Shown here piece after piece: positions 50,922 through 60,023 of a stretch of DNA of 64,000 nt (its first letter is position 1; each line of letters begins with the position of its first letter). This DNA comes from Psychrobacter sp. LV10R520-6 (lineage in GTDB: Bacteria > Pseudomonadota > Gammaproteobacteria > Pseudomonadales > Moraxellaceae), in contig NZ_LT900024.1 of the NCBI RefSeq assembly GCF_900182925.1, positions 2,356,001 to 2,420,000 of the forward strand, read 5' to 3'. Made by a program: the position numbers and the translations under genes. The notes beneath the pieces are model-generated. The model made no database searches. It was not told the origin of the DNA and was given only the letters and a program-made list of their open reading frames with translations.

Positions 50922-52337
50922 TTACCCTACTTTACCTTGCCATTTGTTAATAAAGTCACCATTTGGGTCGTATTGCTGGGTTTGTTTTTTGAGATTAAAT
51001 TGCCTGCACCCTCTAGGATCAGCGCCAACTCCTGCTAAATACTGCCAATTTCCCCAGTTGCTGGCAACATCATAATCGATAAGATGCTGCTCAAAATAGG
51101 TCGCGCCATAACGCCAGTCCAGACCCAGCTCATGAATAAAGCAGCTAGCGGTTAATTGTCTGCCGCGGTTCGACATATACCCCGTACTTTTTAGCTGATT
51201 AATACAGGCATTGACGATTGGATAGGGCGTTTCTCCATTTTTCCATTGCTCTAACAGCTTTTTATCAAAACGGGTCGATGGCGACTGTGGGGCAATCCCT
51301 TGAAAAGTAAAAAGCTTCTGACAATGGGTAACCGCATACCAATAAAAATACTCACGCCAAAGCAGCTCAAACCATATCCAGTAGGTTGACTCATTAGCGA
51401 TGGTATCGCGCTCATAATGACGCAAACGATTCAATAACGTGTTTACAGACAACGAGCCATTCGCCAGCCAAGCGGAAAACTTTGTGGAATCCGCCCAGTT
51501 ATCCAGCGTATTACGCGTAGTTTTGTAAGTACTGGGGGAGCTGGAATCAAAATAGGTATCCAAATGGTTCAGACCGCTTGATTCGCCGCCTTTGAACTTA
51601 TGGGGTGACGGGTATGTTGTGCCAACGCTGGCGTCAGTAACTGCAACGGTTCGTTCGTTAAAATTTTGGCTTGCAAAAAAGTAACCGCTCTTACTTATCA
51701 TGCTTTCAGGCATTGGCGGGAGCGATTTTGGTTTTTGACAAAGTATAATGTCATTTTCTGCATTTAATAAATCATAATCCGATTCAATTTTTTTACGAAA
51801 TTGAGTAAAACTTTTGGGCAAACCATCCAGCGGCAGTGAGTCAAATAAGGTGGCCGTTGATTGCATATGCCAGCGTACCTGTGGGTACTTACGTTGCAAA
51901 ATATCATAAGCTTGGTTTTGGTTGTAATCTGCCGTTTGACTCACACATATATCAGTGACGTATTGTTGCTCGATAAGCTGGCACAGCTGTGCAAAGGTGT
52001 CTAATGCCAATGGCAAACGTTCCTGTAAGTGTAGCAATCTATTACCAAGCTGCTCTAGTGACTCATTTAAGTCAGCCAAGGTCTCGGCTAAAAACTGCAG
52101 GCGGGCATGACCCATATTGTCGTAATGATAAGCTTGGCTCTTGGTTTTTTTTTCGACAACATCCATCAAAAATGGCGCATAAACGAGCATTAACCGCCTA
52201 TTATTGCCACCTGCTATTTCAGCAGCTTTCACCAACGTCGCATTATCGTCTACCCGTAAATCATTGTGGAATAAGACCAATGCAACCTTTTTTGCCAACA
52301 AGCTATCTGACGGGTTCTCTAATGGCGGATTTGACAT
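50922..52337 (-). CDS. DASH-type cryptochrome/photolyase
   Basis: This FAD flavoprotein of the cryptochrome-photolyase family is about 471 residues long. Its N-terminal Rossmann domain reads KVALVLFHNDLRVDDNATLV. The C-terminal FAD-binding region contains MSNRGRQLTASCFIHELGLD, VASNWGNWQYLAGVGADPRG and FNLKKQTQQYDPNGDF, the hallmark DASH-clade end. DASH proteins repair cyclobutane dimers in ssDNA or loops. I start at the ATG at 52337 (MSNPPLENP); an upstream ATG at 52370 is weaker. Substrate range is family knowledge. Confidence 0.92.
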   Translation of the reverse strand: MSNPPLENPSDSLLAKKVALVLFHNDLRVDDNATLVKAAEIAGGNNRRLMLVYAPFLMDVVEKKTKSQAYHYDNMGHARLQFLAETLADLNESLEQLGNRLLHLQERLPLALDTFAQLCQLIEQQYVTDICVSQTADYNQNQAYDILQRKYPQVRWHMQSTATLFDSLPLDGLPKSFTQFRKKIESDYDLLNAENDIILCQKPKSLPPMPESMISKSGYFFASQNFNERTVAVTDASVGTTYPSPHKFKGGESSGLNHLDTYFDSSSPSTYKTTRNTLDNWADSTKFSAWLANGSLSVNTLLNRLRHYERDTIANESTYWIWFELLWREYFYWYAVTHCQKLFTFQGIAPQSPSTRFDKKLLEQWKNGETPYPIVNACINQLKSTGYMSNRGRQLTASCFIHELGLDWRYGATYFEQHLIDYDVASNWGNWQYLAGVGADPRGCRQFNLKKQTQQYDPNGDFINKWQGKVG

Positions 52338-52580
52338 ATCATAAATTTCCCAATATTTAGATGCATTCAATTAATAACAACGCCCACACTTTAGTATTGT
52401 AAAATATCACATACAGTAGAGGACGTCTTTTGAGATTTGTCTAAGGGTCTATCTATACCATTTTTAGGGCACACTGTTGAGTCAAGATCAGGTTACGGCT
52501 ATTGGATTGATTTATTCTAATTATGAGCATTGACTCTCATTGAGCGGACTGATTAAATGGTTTACACCTAGGAGAATGCC

Positions 52581-52811
52581 ATGACTGAAGAAAATGATCC
52601 AAATAAAAGGCGTAAAATTGTCAATAGATTTTTGATTAAACTCACGCAAGAAGAGCCGCAAATGTATTATGCTACGACTTCTGAAGTCGCTCGCAGTATT
52701 CATACTATGATCAAAGAGCACACCAACCGCTTATCGGTAGAAGAGCAAGCGCTCGTTAGAGGGATGACTATCGAAGATATTCAGGGCATGCTAGGTTTTA
52801 ACCTTAAATAA
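52581..52811 (+). CDS. Small hypothetical protein
   Basis: This 76-residue soluble, mostly helical, charged protein (MTEENDPNKRRKIVNRFLIK, then MYYATTSEVARSIHTMIKEH) has a good AGGAG ribosome-binding site. No membrane or signal segment. I do not recognise a family. It may be a regulatory or structural small protein; nothing more can be said. Confidence 0.65.
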   Translation: MTEENDPNKRRKIVNRFLIKLTQEEPQMYYATTSEVARSIHTMIKEHTNRLSVEEQALVRGMTIEDIQGMLGFNLK

Positions 52812-52860
52812 GCGTGCAAAAAACAGAATAACAACACTCTCTACTACATACATCATAAAC

Positions 52861-52893
52861 AAAAAAGACCGCCCTCATGGCAGTCTTTTTTTT
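52861..52893. terminator. Bidirectional terminator after the small hypothetical gene
   Basis: AAAAAAGAC (52861-52869) pairs with GTCTTTTTT (52883-52891), with an inner GCC/GGC. It lies between convergent genes (small plus-strand gene and minus-strand aldehyde dehydrogenase). Confidence 0.82.
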
Positions 52894-52960
52894 GAGCTAA
52901 AATTTCAAGCCGAACGTCTAAAACAAATGCTTAAAACAGCTTATTTTAAAACGGCTAACT

Positions 52961-54454
52961 CTAAAACGGATAGTCACGTGGGGTATGCTGAACCGAAATC
53001 CAATGCAAAGTTGTAAACTCTTCAAGTATCCACTCACCATTAAAGCGACCAATACCCGAATTCTTTTCACCGCCGAACGGTGCATTGCTGTCATCATTTA
53101 CTGAAATATCATTAATATGGGTCATGCCGGCTTTAATACCGCGCGCAAAGCGTAGGCCTTTTGCCATATCTTCGGTAAATACCGCACTAGATAGCCCATA
53201 CATAGAGTCATTAGCAATCGATAATGCATCTTCTTCATCTTTGGCACGGATAATGCCAACCAACGGGCCAAAGACTTCATTACATGACAAGTCCATCTCG
53301 CGCGTCACCTCAGTAAAGATATGCGGCGGGACCACTTGACCTTTAATTTCACCGCTTAAAATCATTTTTGCGCCTTCTTGCTGAGATTTATCAATTTTAT
53401 CTTTTAGCGATTTGACTTGTTTTTCATTAATGATGGGACCAACTGCTGTGTCCTTTTTATTAGGGTCGCCTACGTTCAAGGTCTTAACGTGAGCAAGGAA
53501 ACGCTCTACAAAGTCATCGTAAATTTCATCTTCGACAATAATGCGATTGATAGCAATACAAATCTGACCTTGGTGTAGGAATTTACCAAAGGCAGCCGCT
53601 TTTACCGCTTGCTCAATATTGGCATCTTTTAATACCACAAATGGACTGTTACCGCCCAATTCTAGCGCCACTTGCTTGATATAATCACCACCATTGGCCA
53701 GCTCACCGATATGTTTACCTACCGAAGTCGATCCGGTAAACGATACCAAACTAGGAATATCGTGAGTGACAAGCGCGTCCCCTATCTCACTACCAGCACC
53801 AACCACCACATTCAGCAGTCCTTTTGGCAAACCGGCTTCTTCGAATATTTTTGCAAGCAACAAACCACCGGTAATCGGTGTATCACTAGCGGGCTTGAGC
53901 ACGACTGCGTTACCAAGCGCTAAAGCTGGAGCAATAGAGCGTTGAGTTAGATGAAGCGGAAAGTTCCATGGGCTGATAACTGCAATCACACCCATCGGCT
54001 CACGGTAGATGAAGTTTTCTTTACCCGGGGTATTAGAAGGGCGAATTTCGCCGTGCACACGGTTGGGGAAAGTCGCTGACTCAAGAGTAATTGCTCGCGC
54101 ACTACTAAACTCTACCATGGCTTTAATACGGGTACTGCCCGACTCTTTGACTAGCCAATCGACAATCTCATCTTGGCGTTGATCGAAGATACTGACCACT
54201 TTGTATAGCACACCTGCACGCGTCGCTGGGGTTTGCTTGGCCCATTCTTTTTGTGCCTCACTGGCGGCTCGATAGGCCTCATCGAGCTGCCCTTCTGTCG
54301 CTTGTTGAATTTCTACAAGCGTATCGCCGTTATAGGGATTGGTATTGGTGTTGACACTATCGTCTTTACCTTTTTGCCACTCACCTGCGATGTATTGCAG
54401 ATGGAAGTCACTATAGGCGCTGTCATTCTCAAGGTTAGTATTATTGGCTGACAT
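52961..54454 (-). CDS. Aldehyde dehydrogenase (NAD(P)-dependent)
   Basis: This 497-residue enzyme oxidises aldehydes to acids. Active-site Cys299 ([13 protein letters not shown]), Glu265 in [11 protein letters not shown], and the SPWNFPLHL and [12 protein letters not shown] nucleotide-binding segments are intact. The sequence most resembles the aromatic/benzaldehyde-dehydrogenase subgroup, but substrate specificity cannot be fixed. It is transcribed away from nemR. A 15-bp NemR-like operator lies midway in the shared 375-bp intergenic region (54637-54651), 182 bp from its start. It fits the electrophile-defence cluster. Confidence 0.9.
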   Translation of the reverse strand: MSANNTNLENDSAYSDFHLQYIAGEWQKGKDDSVNTNTNPYNGDTLVEIQQATEGQLDEAYRAASEAQKEWAKQTPATRAGVLYKVVSIFDQRQDEIVDWLVKESGSTRIKAMVEFSSARAITLESATFPNRVHGEIRPSNTPGKENFIYREPMGVIAVISPWNFPLHLTQRSIAPALALGNAVVLKPASDTPITGGLLLAKIFEEAGLPKGLLNVVVGAGSEIGDALVTHDIPSLVSFTGSTSVGKHIGELANGGDYIKQVALELGGNSPFVVLKDANIEQAVKAAAFGKFLHQGQICIAINRIIVEDEIYDDFVERFLAHVKTLNVGDPNKKDTAVGPIINEKQVKSLKDKIDKSQQEGAKMILSGEIKGQVVPPHIFTEVTREMDLSCNEVFGPLVGIIRAKDEEDALSIANDSMYGLSSAVFTEDMAKGLRFARGIKAGMTHINDISVNDDSNAPFGGEKNSGIGRFNGEWILEEFTTLHWISVQHTPRDYPF

Positions 54455-54636
54455 AATTATCCTTATTTTTACTTTGTTGGTATTTAAAATTTATTTGGAA
54501 GATATGATTTAACGGTTTGGACTAGAAATATCTAGGCTAATTTTTGGAACAAAGAGTCTCACACAAGAAATGTTCTTAAACTCACTTTTAAGCGGTAAGC
54601 GTGTGCAAAAACTGATGAGCTCAAAGCCCAACTTGC

Positions 54637-54651
54637 TAGACGACTGGTCTA
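54637..54651. promoter_or_regulatory. Operator dyad 1 (NemR-like box)
   Basis: TAGACGACTGGTCTA: half-sites TAGAC and GTCTA around a 5-base centre. It lies midway between divergent nemR and the aldehyde dehydrogenase gene. It matches dyad 2 at 14 of 15 positions. The dyad form suits a TetR-family dimer. Confidence 0.75.
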
Positions 54652-54829
54652 ATGCTATCATAGCCACCAATAAAAAAAGAAGACTTAGTCCGTAAATATT
54701 GTTGATAAAACGTAACGCATACTGATTAATGTCGTTAAAACACGTCCCCAACATAGCGCTCAAATACAGCGCTCAAATAAAAAATTGACCACCCTATTAA
54801 TATGAATCTCTAAGGAGAACATCACTTTT

Positions 54830-55447
54830 ATGTCCGATACCATAAGCGCTACACCGGTAACTAGTTCCACAATAGATACTAGAGCCCATCTACTCGCGAC
54901 TGGCTATCAGCTGATTGCCAAAAAAGGCTTTACCGCTGTGGGTCTTAAGCAAATATTAGACACAGCAGGCGTTCCGAAAGGCTCTTTTTACCATTACTTT
55001 GCCTCTAAAGAAGCCTTTGGTGAAGCCATTATCAACCATTACTTCACTCTATATAAGACACGCCTAGATACTATCGACGCACAAGACGTCAGTGCGCAGC
55101 AAAAGCTGTATAACTACTTCCAAAACTGGTATGACACCCAGCATAACGGCTGTGATCACGAAAAGTGCCTAGTCGTCAAACTCAGTGCTGAGGTGGCAGA
55201 TATGTCAGAGCCCATGCGTAAAGTGCTTGATGCAGGCTACAAACAAACAACCCTGTGGCTCGCTGAACAGATCAAAGCGGGCTGGGCAGATAACTCCGTA
55301 CCGCGTCATGACAATATCTCAGCTGAGAGTATGGCCAAACGTTGGTATTTTGCCTGGCTTGGTGCCAGCTTGATTGCCAAGATTAGCCAGACCAATACTC
55401 CGTTAGCAGAAGTATGGCAGATGACCATTATTGAAATGGGTCGTTAG
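54830..55447 (+). CDS. nemR: NemR-like TetR-family electrophile-sensing repressor
   Basis: This 205-residue regulator has an N-terminal helix-turn-helix (about 18-65: TRAHLLATGYQLIAKKGFTA, then GVPKGSFYHYFASKEAFG), as in NemR. The ligand domain keeps the NemR run KCLVVKLSAEV. Cys113 corresponds to the redox-sensing Cys106 of E. coli NemR and Lys184 (SLIAKISQT) to Lys175, the partner in its reversible Cys-Lys link; the second sensor Cys116 of E. coli is Ala here. It would release promoters on HOCl, methylglyoxal or quinones (family knowledge). Operators flank it: one upstream, one before yqhD. Confidence 0.87.
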   Translation: MSDTISATPVTSSTIDTRAHLLATGYQLIAKKGFTAVGLKQILDTAGVPKGSFYHYFASKEAFGEAIINHYFTLYKTRLDTIDAQDVSAQQKLYNYFQNWYDTQHNGCDHEKCLVVKLSAEVADMSEPMRKVLDAGYKQTTLWLAEQIKAGWADNSVPRHDNISAESMAKRWYFAWLGASLIAKISQTNTPLAEVWQMTIIEMGR

Positions 55448-55547
55448 AACTCTGTCTAAAAGCTGTCTTTAATTAAAGCAGTGACGCACTACACTCTGTT
55501 AAGTCACTATCTATTAAATCACTATGCTATACTTTTGTAAGTAGTAC

Positions 55548-55562
55548 TAGACGACCGGTCTA
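55548..55562. promoter_or_regulatory. Operator dyad 2 (NemR-like box) upstream of yqhD
   Basis: TAGACGACCGGTCTA, a near-perfect palindrome differing from dyad 1 by one base. It lies about 96 bp before the yqhD ATG and just downstream of a possible -10 hexamer TATACT (55528-55533). Binding here would block transcription start. Confidence 0.78.
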
Positions 55563-55657
55563 ATTAATGTACAATGCCCTCAGATGCAAAGAACGCACAT
55601 CACTTATATTCAATTTTAGAAAGTCTCAACACACCCTTATTAAATTTTAGGAATATT

Positions 55658-56869
55658 ATGAACAACTTTCAATATTACAATCCAGTACGCATCGTTTTCG
55701 GTGAAGACCAAATCAAACAGTTATCAGATCTAGTGCCTACTGACGCTCGCGTTCTTATCACTTATGGTGGTGGTTCAGCGCAGCGCACTGGTACTCTAGA
55801 TGAAGTAAAAGATGCGCTATCAGCGAATGGTAATCGTGAAGTATTTGAGTTTGGTGGCATTGAACCCAATCCAGAATTTGTCACCTTATTAAAAGCTGCT
55901 GACATGGTTAACGAACATAACATCGATTTTCTATTGGCGGTCGGTGGCGGTTCAGTCATTGATGGCAGCAAGTTTGTGGCGCTAGTGGCATCACTCACTG
56001 AAGAAGACGGTACTGTGTCACGTGAACAAGCTTGGGATGCCCTAACAAGCTACTGTAAGAATATAGACTCTGCCGTTGATTTAGGTGCAGTCTTGACTAT
56101 TCCAGCAACAGGTTCAGAAATGAACTCAGGCGGCGTTGTTAATTATAGTGAACGTCAAGCGAAACTACCGTTCGGCAGCTCACTCGCCTTCCCTAAATTC
56201 TCAATCTTAGATCCTACTAAGACTTTAACCTTGCCCGAGCGTCAAGTAATGAACGGTGTTGCCGATGCCTTTGTCCATGTGATGGAACAATACTTAACCT
56301 ATCCAGTTAATGCTAAAGTCCAAGACGCATTTGCTGAGAGCTTACTAAAGATTCTTATTGAAGAAGGTTTAGTCGTTAAAAATGATCCAGAAAACATGGA
56401 AACGCGTAAAAACATTATGTGGACCGCAACCATGGCACTGAACGGTTTGATTGGTTCTGGTGTACCACAAGATTGGACGACGCATATGATTGGTCATGAA
56501 TTGACGTCATTGCACGCTATCGATCATGCACGTACGTTAACGATTGTGTTGCCATCAGTGATGCGTGAGCTTAAAGACAGCAAAAAAGACAAGCTGCTTC
56601 AATATGCACGTAATGTATGGAACATTACTGATACCGATCAAGACGACGATGCCATCATCGAGACCGCTATTGCTTATACCGAAAACTTCTTCCGTGAGCT
56701 TGGCCTACCTGTCAGCCTAGACGATGTTGAACTAGACGCCTCTGCCATTGACCCGATCATCAAACAGCTTGACGCCCATAAAATGGTCAAATTGGGTGAA
56801 CACGGTACTAACGATTTAGAGGTATCACGTCGTATCCTACAACGTGCGGTCAGCAGCAAAGCGTCTTAA
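55658..56869 (+). CDS. yqhD: NADPH-dependent aldehyde reductase / iron-type alcohol dehydrogenase
   Basis: This 403-residue group III metal-dependent alcohol dehydrogenase is clearly YqhD-like: MNNFQYYNPVRIVFGEDQI at the N-terminus, LLAVGGGSVIDGSKF, IPATGSEMNSGGVV, VPQDWTTHMIGHELTSLHAI and DVSRRI-like EVSRRILQRA near the end. Metal ligands Asp and His lie in NGVADAFVHVMEQY, with two more His in GHELTSLHAIDH. It reduces short aldehydes and lipid-peroxidation products such as acrolein and malondialdehyde. The frame extends upstream to 55574; I start at 55658 (TTAGGAAT site and E. coli N-terminus). In E. coli YqhC controls yqhD; here the neighbour is NemR-like. Confidence 0.93.
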   Translation: MNNFQYYNPVRIVFGEDQIKQLSDLVPTDARVLITYGGGSAQRTGTLDEVKDALSANGNREVFEFGGIEPNPEFVTLLKAADMVNEHNIDFLLAVGGGSVIDGSKFVALVASLTEEDGTVSREQAWDALTSYCKNIDSAVDLGAVLTIPATGSEMNSGGVVNYSERQAKLPFGSSLAFPKFSILDPTKTLTLPERQVMNGVADAFVHVMEQYLTYPVNAKVQDAFAESLLKILIEEGLVVKNDPENMETRKNIMWTATMALNGLIGSGVPQDWTTHMIGHELTSLHAIDHARTLTIVLPSVMRELKDSKKDKLLQYARNVWNITDTDQDDDAIIETAIAYTENFFRELGLPVSLDDVELDASAIDPIIKQLDAHKMVKLGEHGTNDLEVSRRILQRAVSSKAS

Positions 56870-57010
56870 TAAAAAAACGTCACAGTAATAAGAAATACAT
56901 ATAGTTATGCTATCTATAGTAGCTACTCAGCACTGAGTAGTTACTACATTAGAAATAAAGCACGTTAAAACAAAGAACCTTAAAATAAATAACTAAAAAG
57001 GATTCCTAAA

Positions 57011-58072
57011 ATGAGCTTCGATAACAATTTTAATGAGCAGCAAAATCAACAACAAAATCGTCAAATCAAACTTGCCAGTCGCCCTCATGGTGCGCCAACG
57101 AACGACAACTTTGAGCTGGCTGCTGGTGACATTCCAACGCCAAATGACCAGCAAATGCTGCTACGTACTGTGTATTTATCACTTGACCCCTACATGCGCG
57201 GACGTATGAGTGATGCAAAGAGCTATACCGATCCATTGCAAGTTGGTGACGTCATGACTGGCGGCGTAGTGGCGCAAGTGGTCGAATCTAACGTTAGTAA
57301 CTTTGCAGTAGGCGACTTAGTCGTAGCCAATTCTGGCTGGCAGGACTATAGCGTCAGTGATGGCGAAGGCGTGTTAAAGCTTGATAAAGACATGGCACAC
57401 CCCTCTTACGGTCTTGGTGTCCTTGGTATGCCGGGCTTTACCGGTTATATGGGCTTAACTGATATCGGTAAACCACAAAAAGGTGAGACCTTAGTGGTTG
57501 CAGCAGCAACGGGTCCGGTCGGCGCAACCGTCGGACAAGTTGGTAAGCAGTTAGGCGTGCGAGCAGTTGGCGTGGCAGGTGGTGCTGAGAAATGCGCCTT
57601 TGCCGTCAATGAATTGGGCTTTGATGCCTGTATTGATCACCATGCCGATGACTTTGCCCAGCAGCTAAAAGACGCTTGCCCAGACGGTATCGACATCTAC
57701 TATGAAAACGTCGGTGGTAAAGTATTTGATGCCGTATTGCCGCTTCTAAATGCCCATGCTCGTATCCCAGTGTGCGGCTTAGTGTCACAGTATAACGCTA
57801 CCGAATTGCCTGATGGCAAAGACCGCTTGGGTCTACTTATGGGACACGTGCTAAGTCAACGCCTGACCATCAAAGGCTTCATTATCTTTGAAGAATATGG
57901 CGATCATTACCCTGAGTTTTTAAAAACCATGAGCGGCTGGGTCGAATCCGGCAAAATTAAAACTAAAGAATACCAAGCTGACGGCTTAACACAAGCGCCG
58001 CAAGCGTTCTTTGACATGCTAGAAGGTAATAACTTCGGCAAAACTGTCGTCAAAGTTGCTGACGTTAAATAA
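57011..58072 (+). CDS. curA: NADPH-dependent curcumin/2-alkenal reductase
   Basis: This 353-residue medium-chain reductase is very close to E. coli CurA (YncB). Segments are LASRPHGAPTNDNFEL, TVYLSLDPYMRGRMSD, VLGMPGFTGYMGLTDIG, ETLVVAAATGPVGATVGQVG and IDIYYENVGGKVFDAVLPLL. It reduces the C=C bond of alpha,beta-unsaturated carbonyls, destroying electrophiles. It carries a Gln/Asn-rich N-terminal extension of about 15 residues. It lies 141 bp after yqhD with a small hairpin between (56923-56940), so it may be partly co-transcribed. Confidence 0.93.
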   Translation: MSFDNNFNEQQNQQQNRQIKLASRPHGAPTNDNFELAAGDIPTPNDQQMLLRTVYLSLDPYMRGRMSDAKSYTDPLQVGDVMTGGVVAQVVESNVSNFAVGDLVVANSGWQDYSVSDGEGVLKLDKDMAHPSYGLGVLGMPGFTGYMGLTDIGKPQKGETLVVAAATGPVGATVGQVGKQLGVRAVGVAGGAEKCAFAVNELGFDACIDHHADDFAQQLKDACPDGIDIYYENVGGKVFDAVLPLLNAHARIPVCGLVSQYNATELPDGKDRLGLLMGHVLSQRLTIKGFIIFEEYGDHYPEFLKTMSGWVESGKIKTKEYQADGLTQAPQAFFDMLEGNNFGKTVVKVADVK

Positions 58073-58244
58073 CTCTTAGCTTTATTAAATAGCTTTTAGT
58101 TTTAATAATTATTAACATTAATAACAAACATTAAAGCTTAAAAAAAGATACGGTTGGTACTCATGTTTATAAATCTAGAAAAACCAGTTTTGTAAATTAT
58201 GGTTGCTAACAAACAATTTCAATAAGTAATAAATAAGGACAATT

Positions 58245-58922
58245 ATGAATATTTTAATGGTACTGACCTCACACGATCGTCTGGGTGATACTGGTAAAAA
58301 AACAGGCTTTTGGCTAGAAGAATTTGCGGCACCTTACTATGCTTTTATTGATGCTGGCGTTAACGTTACTATCGCTTCTCCTGCTGGCGGTCAACCACCA
58401 CTTGACCCTAGTAGCGACACACCAGATGCGCAAACAAAAGATACCAAACGTTTTAAAGAGGACTCCGATGCTCAAGAGCATCTTGCTAATACTAAGAAAC
58501 TCGCTGATATGAAAGCTGAAGATTTTGATTCAGTATTTTATCCTGGTGGTCACGGCCCATTATGGGATTTGGCAGTGGATAAGAACTCTATTAATCTGAT
58601 TGAGACTTTCGTTAAGCAAGACAAGCCTGTTGCTTTTGTTTGTCATTCTCCAGCAGCACTCAAAAACGTCAAAGTCGATGGTGAATACTTAGTTAAAGAT
58701 AAAAAAGTCACTGGCTTTACCAATTCAGAAGAAGAAGCAGTTGGCCTTGCAGACGTCGTACCTTTCTTATTAGAAGATGCTCTTAAAGCCAATGGCGGCA
58801 ACTATGAAAAAGGCGCTGATTGGGAGTCGTTTGTGGTAGAAGATGGCTTGTTAATCACAGGGCAAAACCCAGCGTCATCAGAAGAAGCTGCCAAACGCTT
58901 ACTGACTAAGCTCAAAGGTTAA
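58245..58922 (+). CDS. DJ-1/PfpI superfamily protein (Hsp31/glyoxalase III-like)
   Basis: This 225-residue class I glutamine-amidotransferase-fold protein has Cys133-His134 at the nucleophile elbow (AFVCHSPAAL) and Glu24 in GFWLEEFAAPYY, the DJ-1-type catalytic set. VFYPGGHGPLWDLAVD is typical of the Hsp31/YhbO-like branch with methylglyoxal-handling (glyoxalase III) or deglycase/chaperone activity. The next gene, a GST, starts 4 bases downstream. With yqhD and curA it fits reactive-carbonyl detoxification. Confidence 0.87.
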   Translation: MNILMVLTSHDRLGDTGKKTGFWLEEFAAPYYAFIDAGVNVTIASPAGGQPPLDPSSDTPDAQTKDTKRFKEDSDAQEHLANTKKLADMKAEDFDSVFYPGGHGPLWDLAVDKNSINLIETFVKQDKPVAFVCHSPAALKNVKVDGEYLVKDKKVTGFTNSEEEAVGLADVVPFLLEDALKANGGNYEKGADWESFVVEDGLLITGQNPASSEEAAKRLLTKLKG

Positions 58923-58926
58923 TACT

Positions 58927-59556
58927 ATGGTTCGCTTGCATCATCTTAACCAGTCACGCTCGCTACGCATTTTATGGCTTTTAGAAGAGCTGGGCGAGCC
59001 GTACGAAATTATTAGTCATCAGCGAGATGCTAAGACCCATCTAGCACCTGATAGCCTAAAAGCTGTGCATGCCCTTGGGAAGTCACCGGTCATCGAAATG
59101 GATGGTCAGATATACTCAGAGTCAGGTGCCATTACTGAGCTATTGATTGAACGCTTTGCGTCAGATCGCCTGCGTCCTGCTCCTGATAGTGCAGACTATG
59201 GGTATTATCTGCAGTGGATTGACTTTGCCGAGAGCTCGCTAATGTTGCCATTGATGCTTGAATTGTTTACCAAAAAGGCAGGCATTGATGATAATGAGTT
59301 TTTGAATGGTTATATTGATAAAGAAAAGACCAGATTGTTTAAGTATTTAGATGCAGCGGTCGAGGGTAAGTCTTTCATCGTGGGCAACCAACTTAGCGGT
59401 GCTGACTTTATGCTGTCATTTGACTTGATCATTCTTGCTCAGCGTCAAAAACTAGAGGCATATCCGCATATTAAACAATACGCGGACAAGCTGGCCGGCC
59501 TTGACAGCTATCAGCGTGCGATGCGCCTTGAAGCTGAGCATGACGAGTCAAAATAA
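58927..59556 (+). CDS. Glutathione S-transferase family protein
   Basis: This 209-residue protein has an N-terminal thioredoxin-like GST domain (SRSLRILWLLEELGEPYEII, GKSPVIEMDG, YSESGAITELLIE) and a C-terminal helical domain ending in VGNQLSGADFMLSFDLI. It conjugates glutathione to electrophiles or acts as a peroxidase. It begins 4 bases after the DJ-1-like gene, so the two are translationally linked. A terminator follows at 59600. Confidence 0.88.
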   Translation: MVRLHHLNQSRSLRILWLLEELGEPYEIISHQRDAKTHLAPDSLKAVHALGKSPVIEMDGQIYSESGAITELLIERFASDRLRPAPDSADYGYYLQWIDFAESSLMLPLMLELFTKKAGIDDNEFLNGYIDKEKTRLFKYLDAAVEGKSFIVGNQLSGADFMLSFDLIILAQRQKLEAYPHIKQYADKLAGLDSYQRAMRLEAEHDESK

Positions 59557-59599
59557 GCCCAAACGTGGCTCATCATAAATGCTCAATACAAAATATGAT

Positions 59600-59632
59600 A
59601 AAATAGCCCAAGTAAGTCTTGGGCTATTTTTG
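59600..59632 (+). terminator. Terminator after the GST gene
   Basis: AAAATAGCCCAAG (59600-59612) pairs with CTTGGGCTATTTT (59618-59630), a 13-bp stem, and T follows. It ends the electrophile-defence cluster. Confidence 0.9.
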
Positions 59633-59643
59633 TTGTTTTATTA

Positions 59644-59995
59644 GGGCGTGTTGAACATTCACAAATAAGCACTGCTGATAGCTGCTAGTTAATCAAAGCT
59701 GTGTTCCAGACAAGAGGCAAATCGACGATAATGCAGATGCCTTAGCTAGGTTTGCTACACACTGCTCATGAATAGCTGGGGGAGCAGTTTTAGCATCAGC
59801 CCTGAGGACGGAGTAAGCAAAGCACTGCTTTGCCCGTCCGCAAGACAAGAGCTATGCTCGCAGTTGGACAGGACTCTTTTTTGCCGCTACTTTGTCAAAA
59901 CTATCCGCTTAGAACGACTAAACTAGATACTTTTGACTTTGAATCGACTAAAAAATAGTCGCTGTCAGTGCTATGGTCGAATGTTCAACACGACT
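59644..59995. mobile_element. Inverted-repeat-bounded element of about 350 bp (non-autonomous)
   Basis: The 14-bp CGTGTTGAACATTC (59647-59660) is repeated in inverted form as GAATGTTCAACACG (59979-59992), a perfect match. The interior (about 320 bp) has no open frame of useful length and contains an inner inverted repeat (GGACGG / CCGTCC around GCAAAGCACTGCTTTGC, 59807-59839). The layout resembles a transposon derivative lacking transposase. The source family is not identified. Confidence 0.65.
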
Positions 59996-60023
59996 TATTC
60001 GTATAAAAAAATACTTATAGTAA

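Noticed and set aside
54509..54763. 84-codon minus-strand frame in the aldehyde dehydrogenase-nemR gap
   Set aside because: It covers the operator region, lacks a start signal and looks like promoter DNA.
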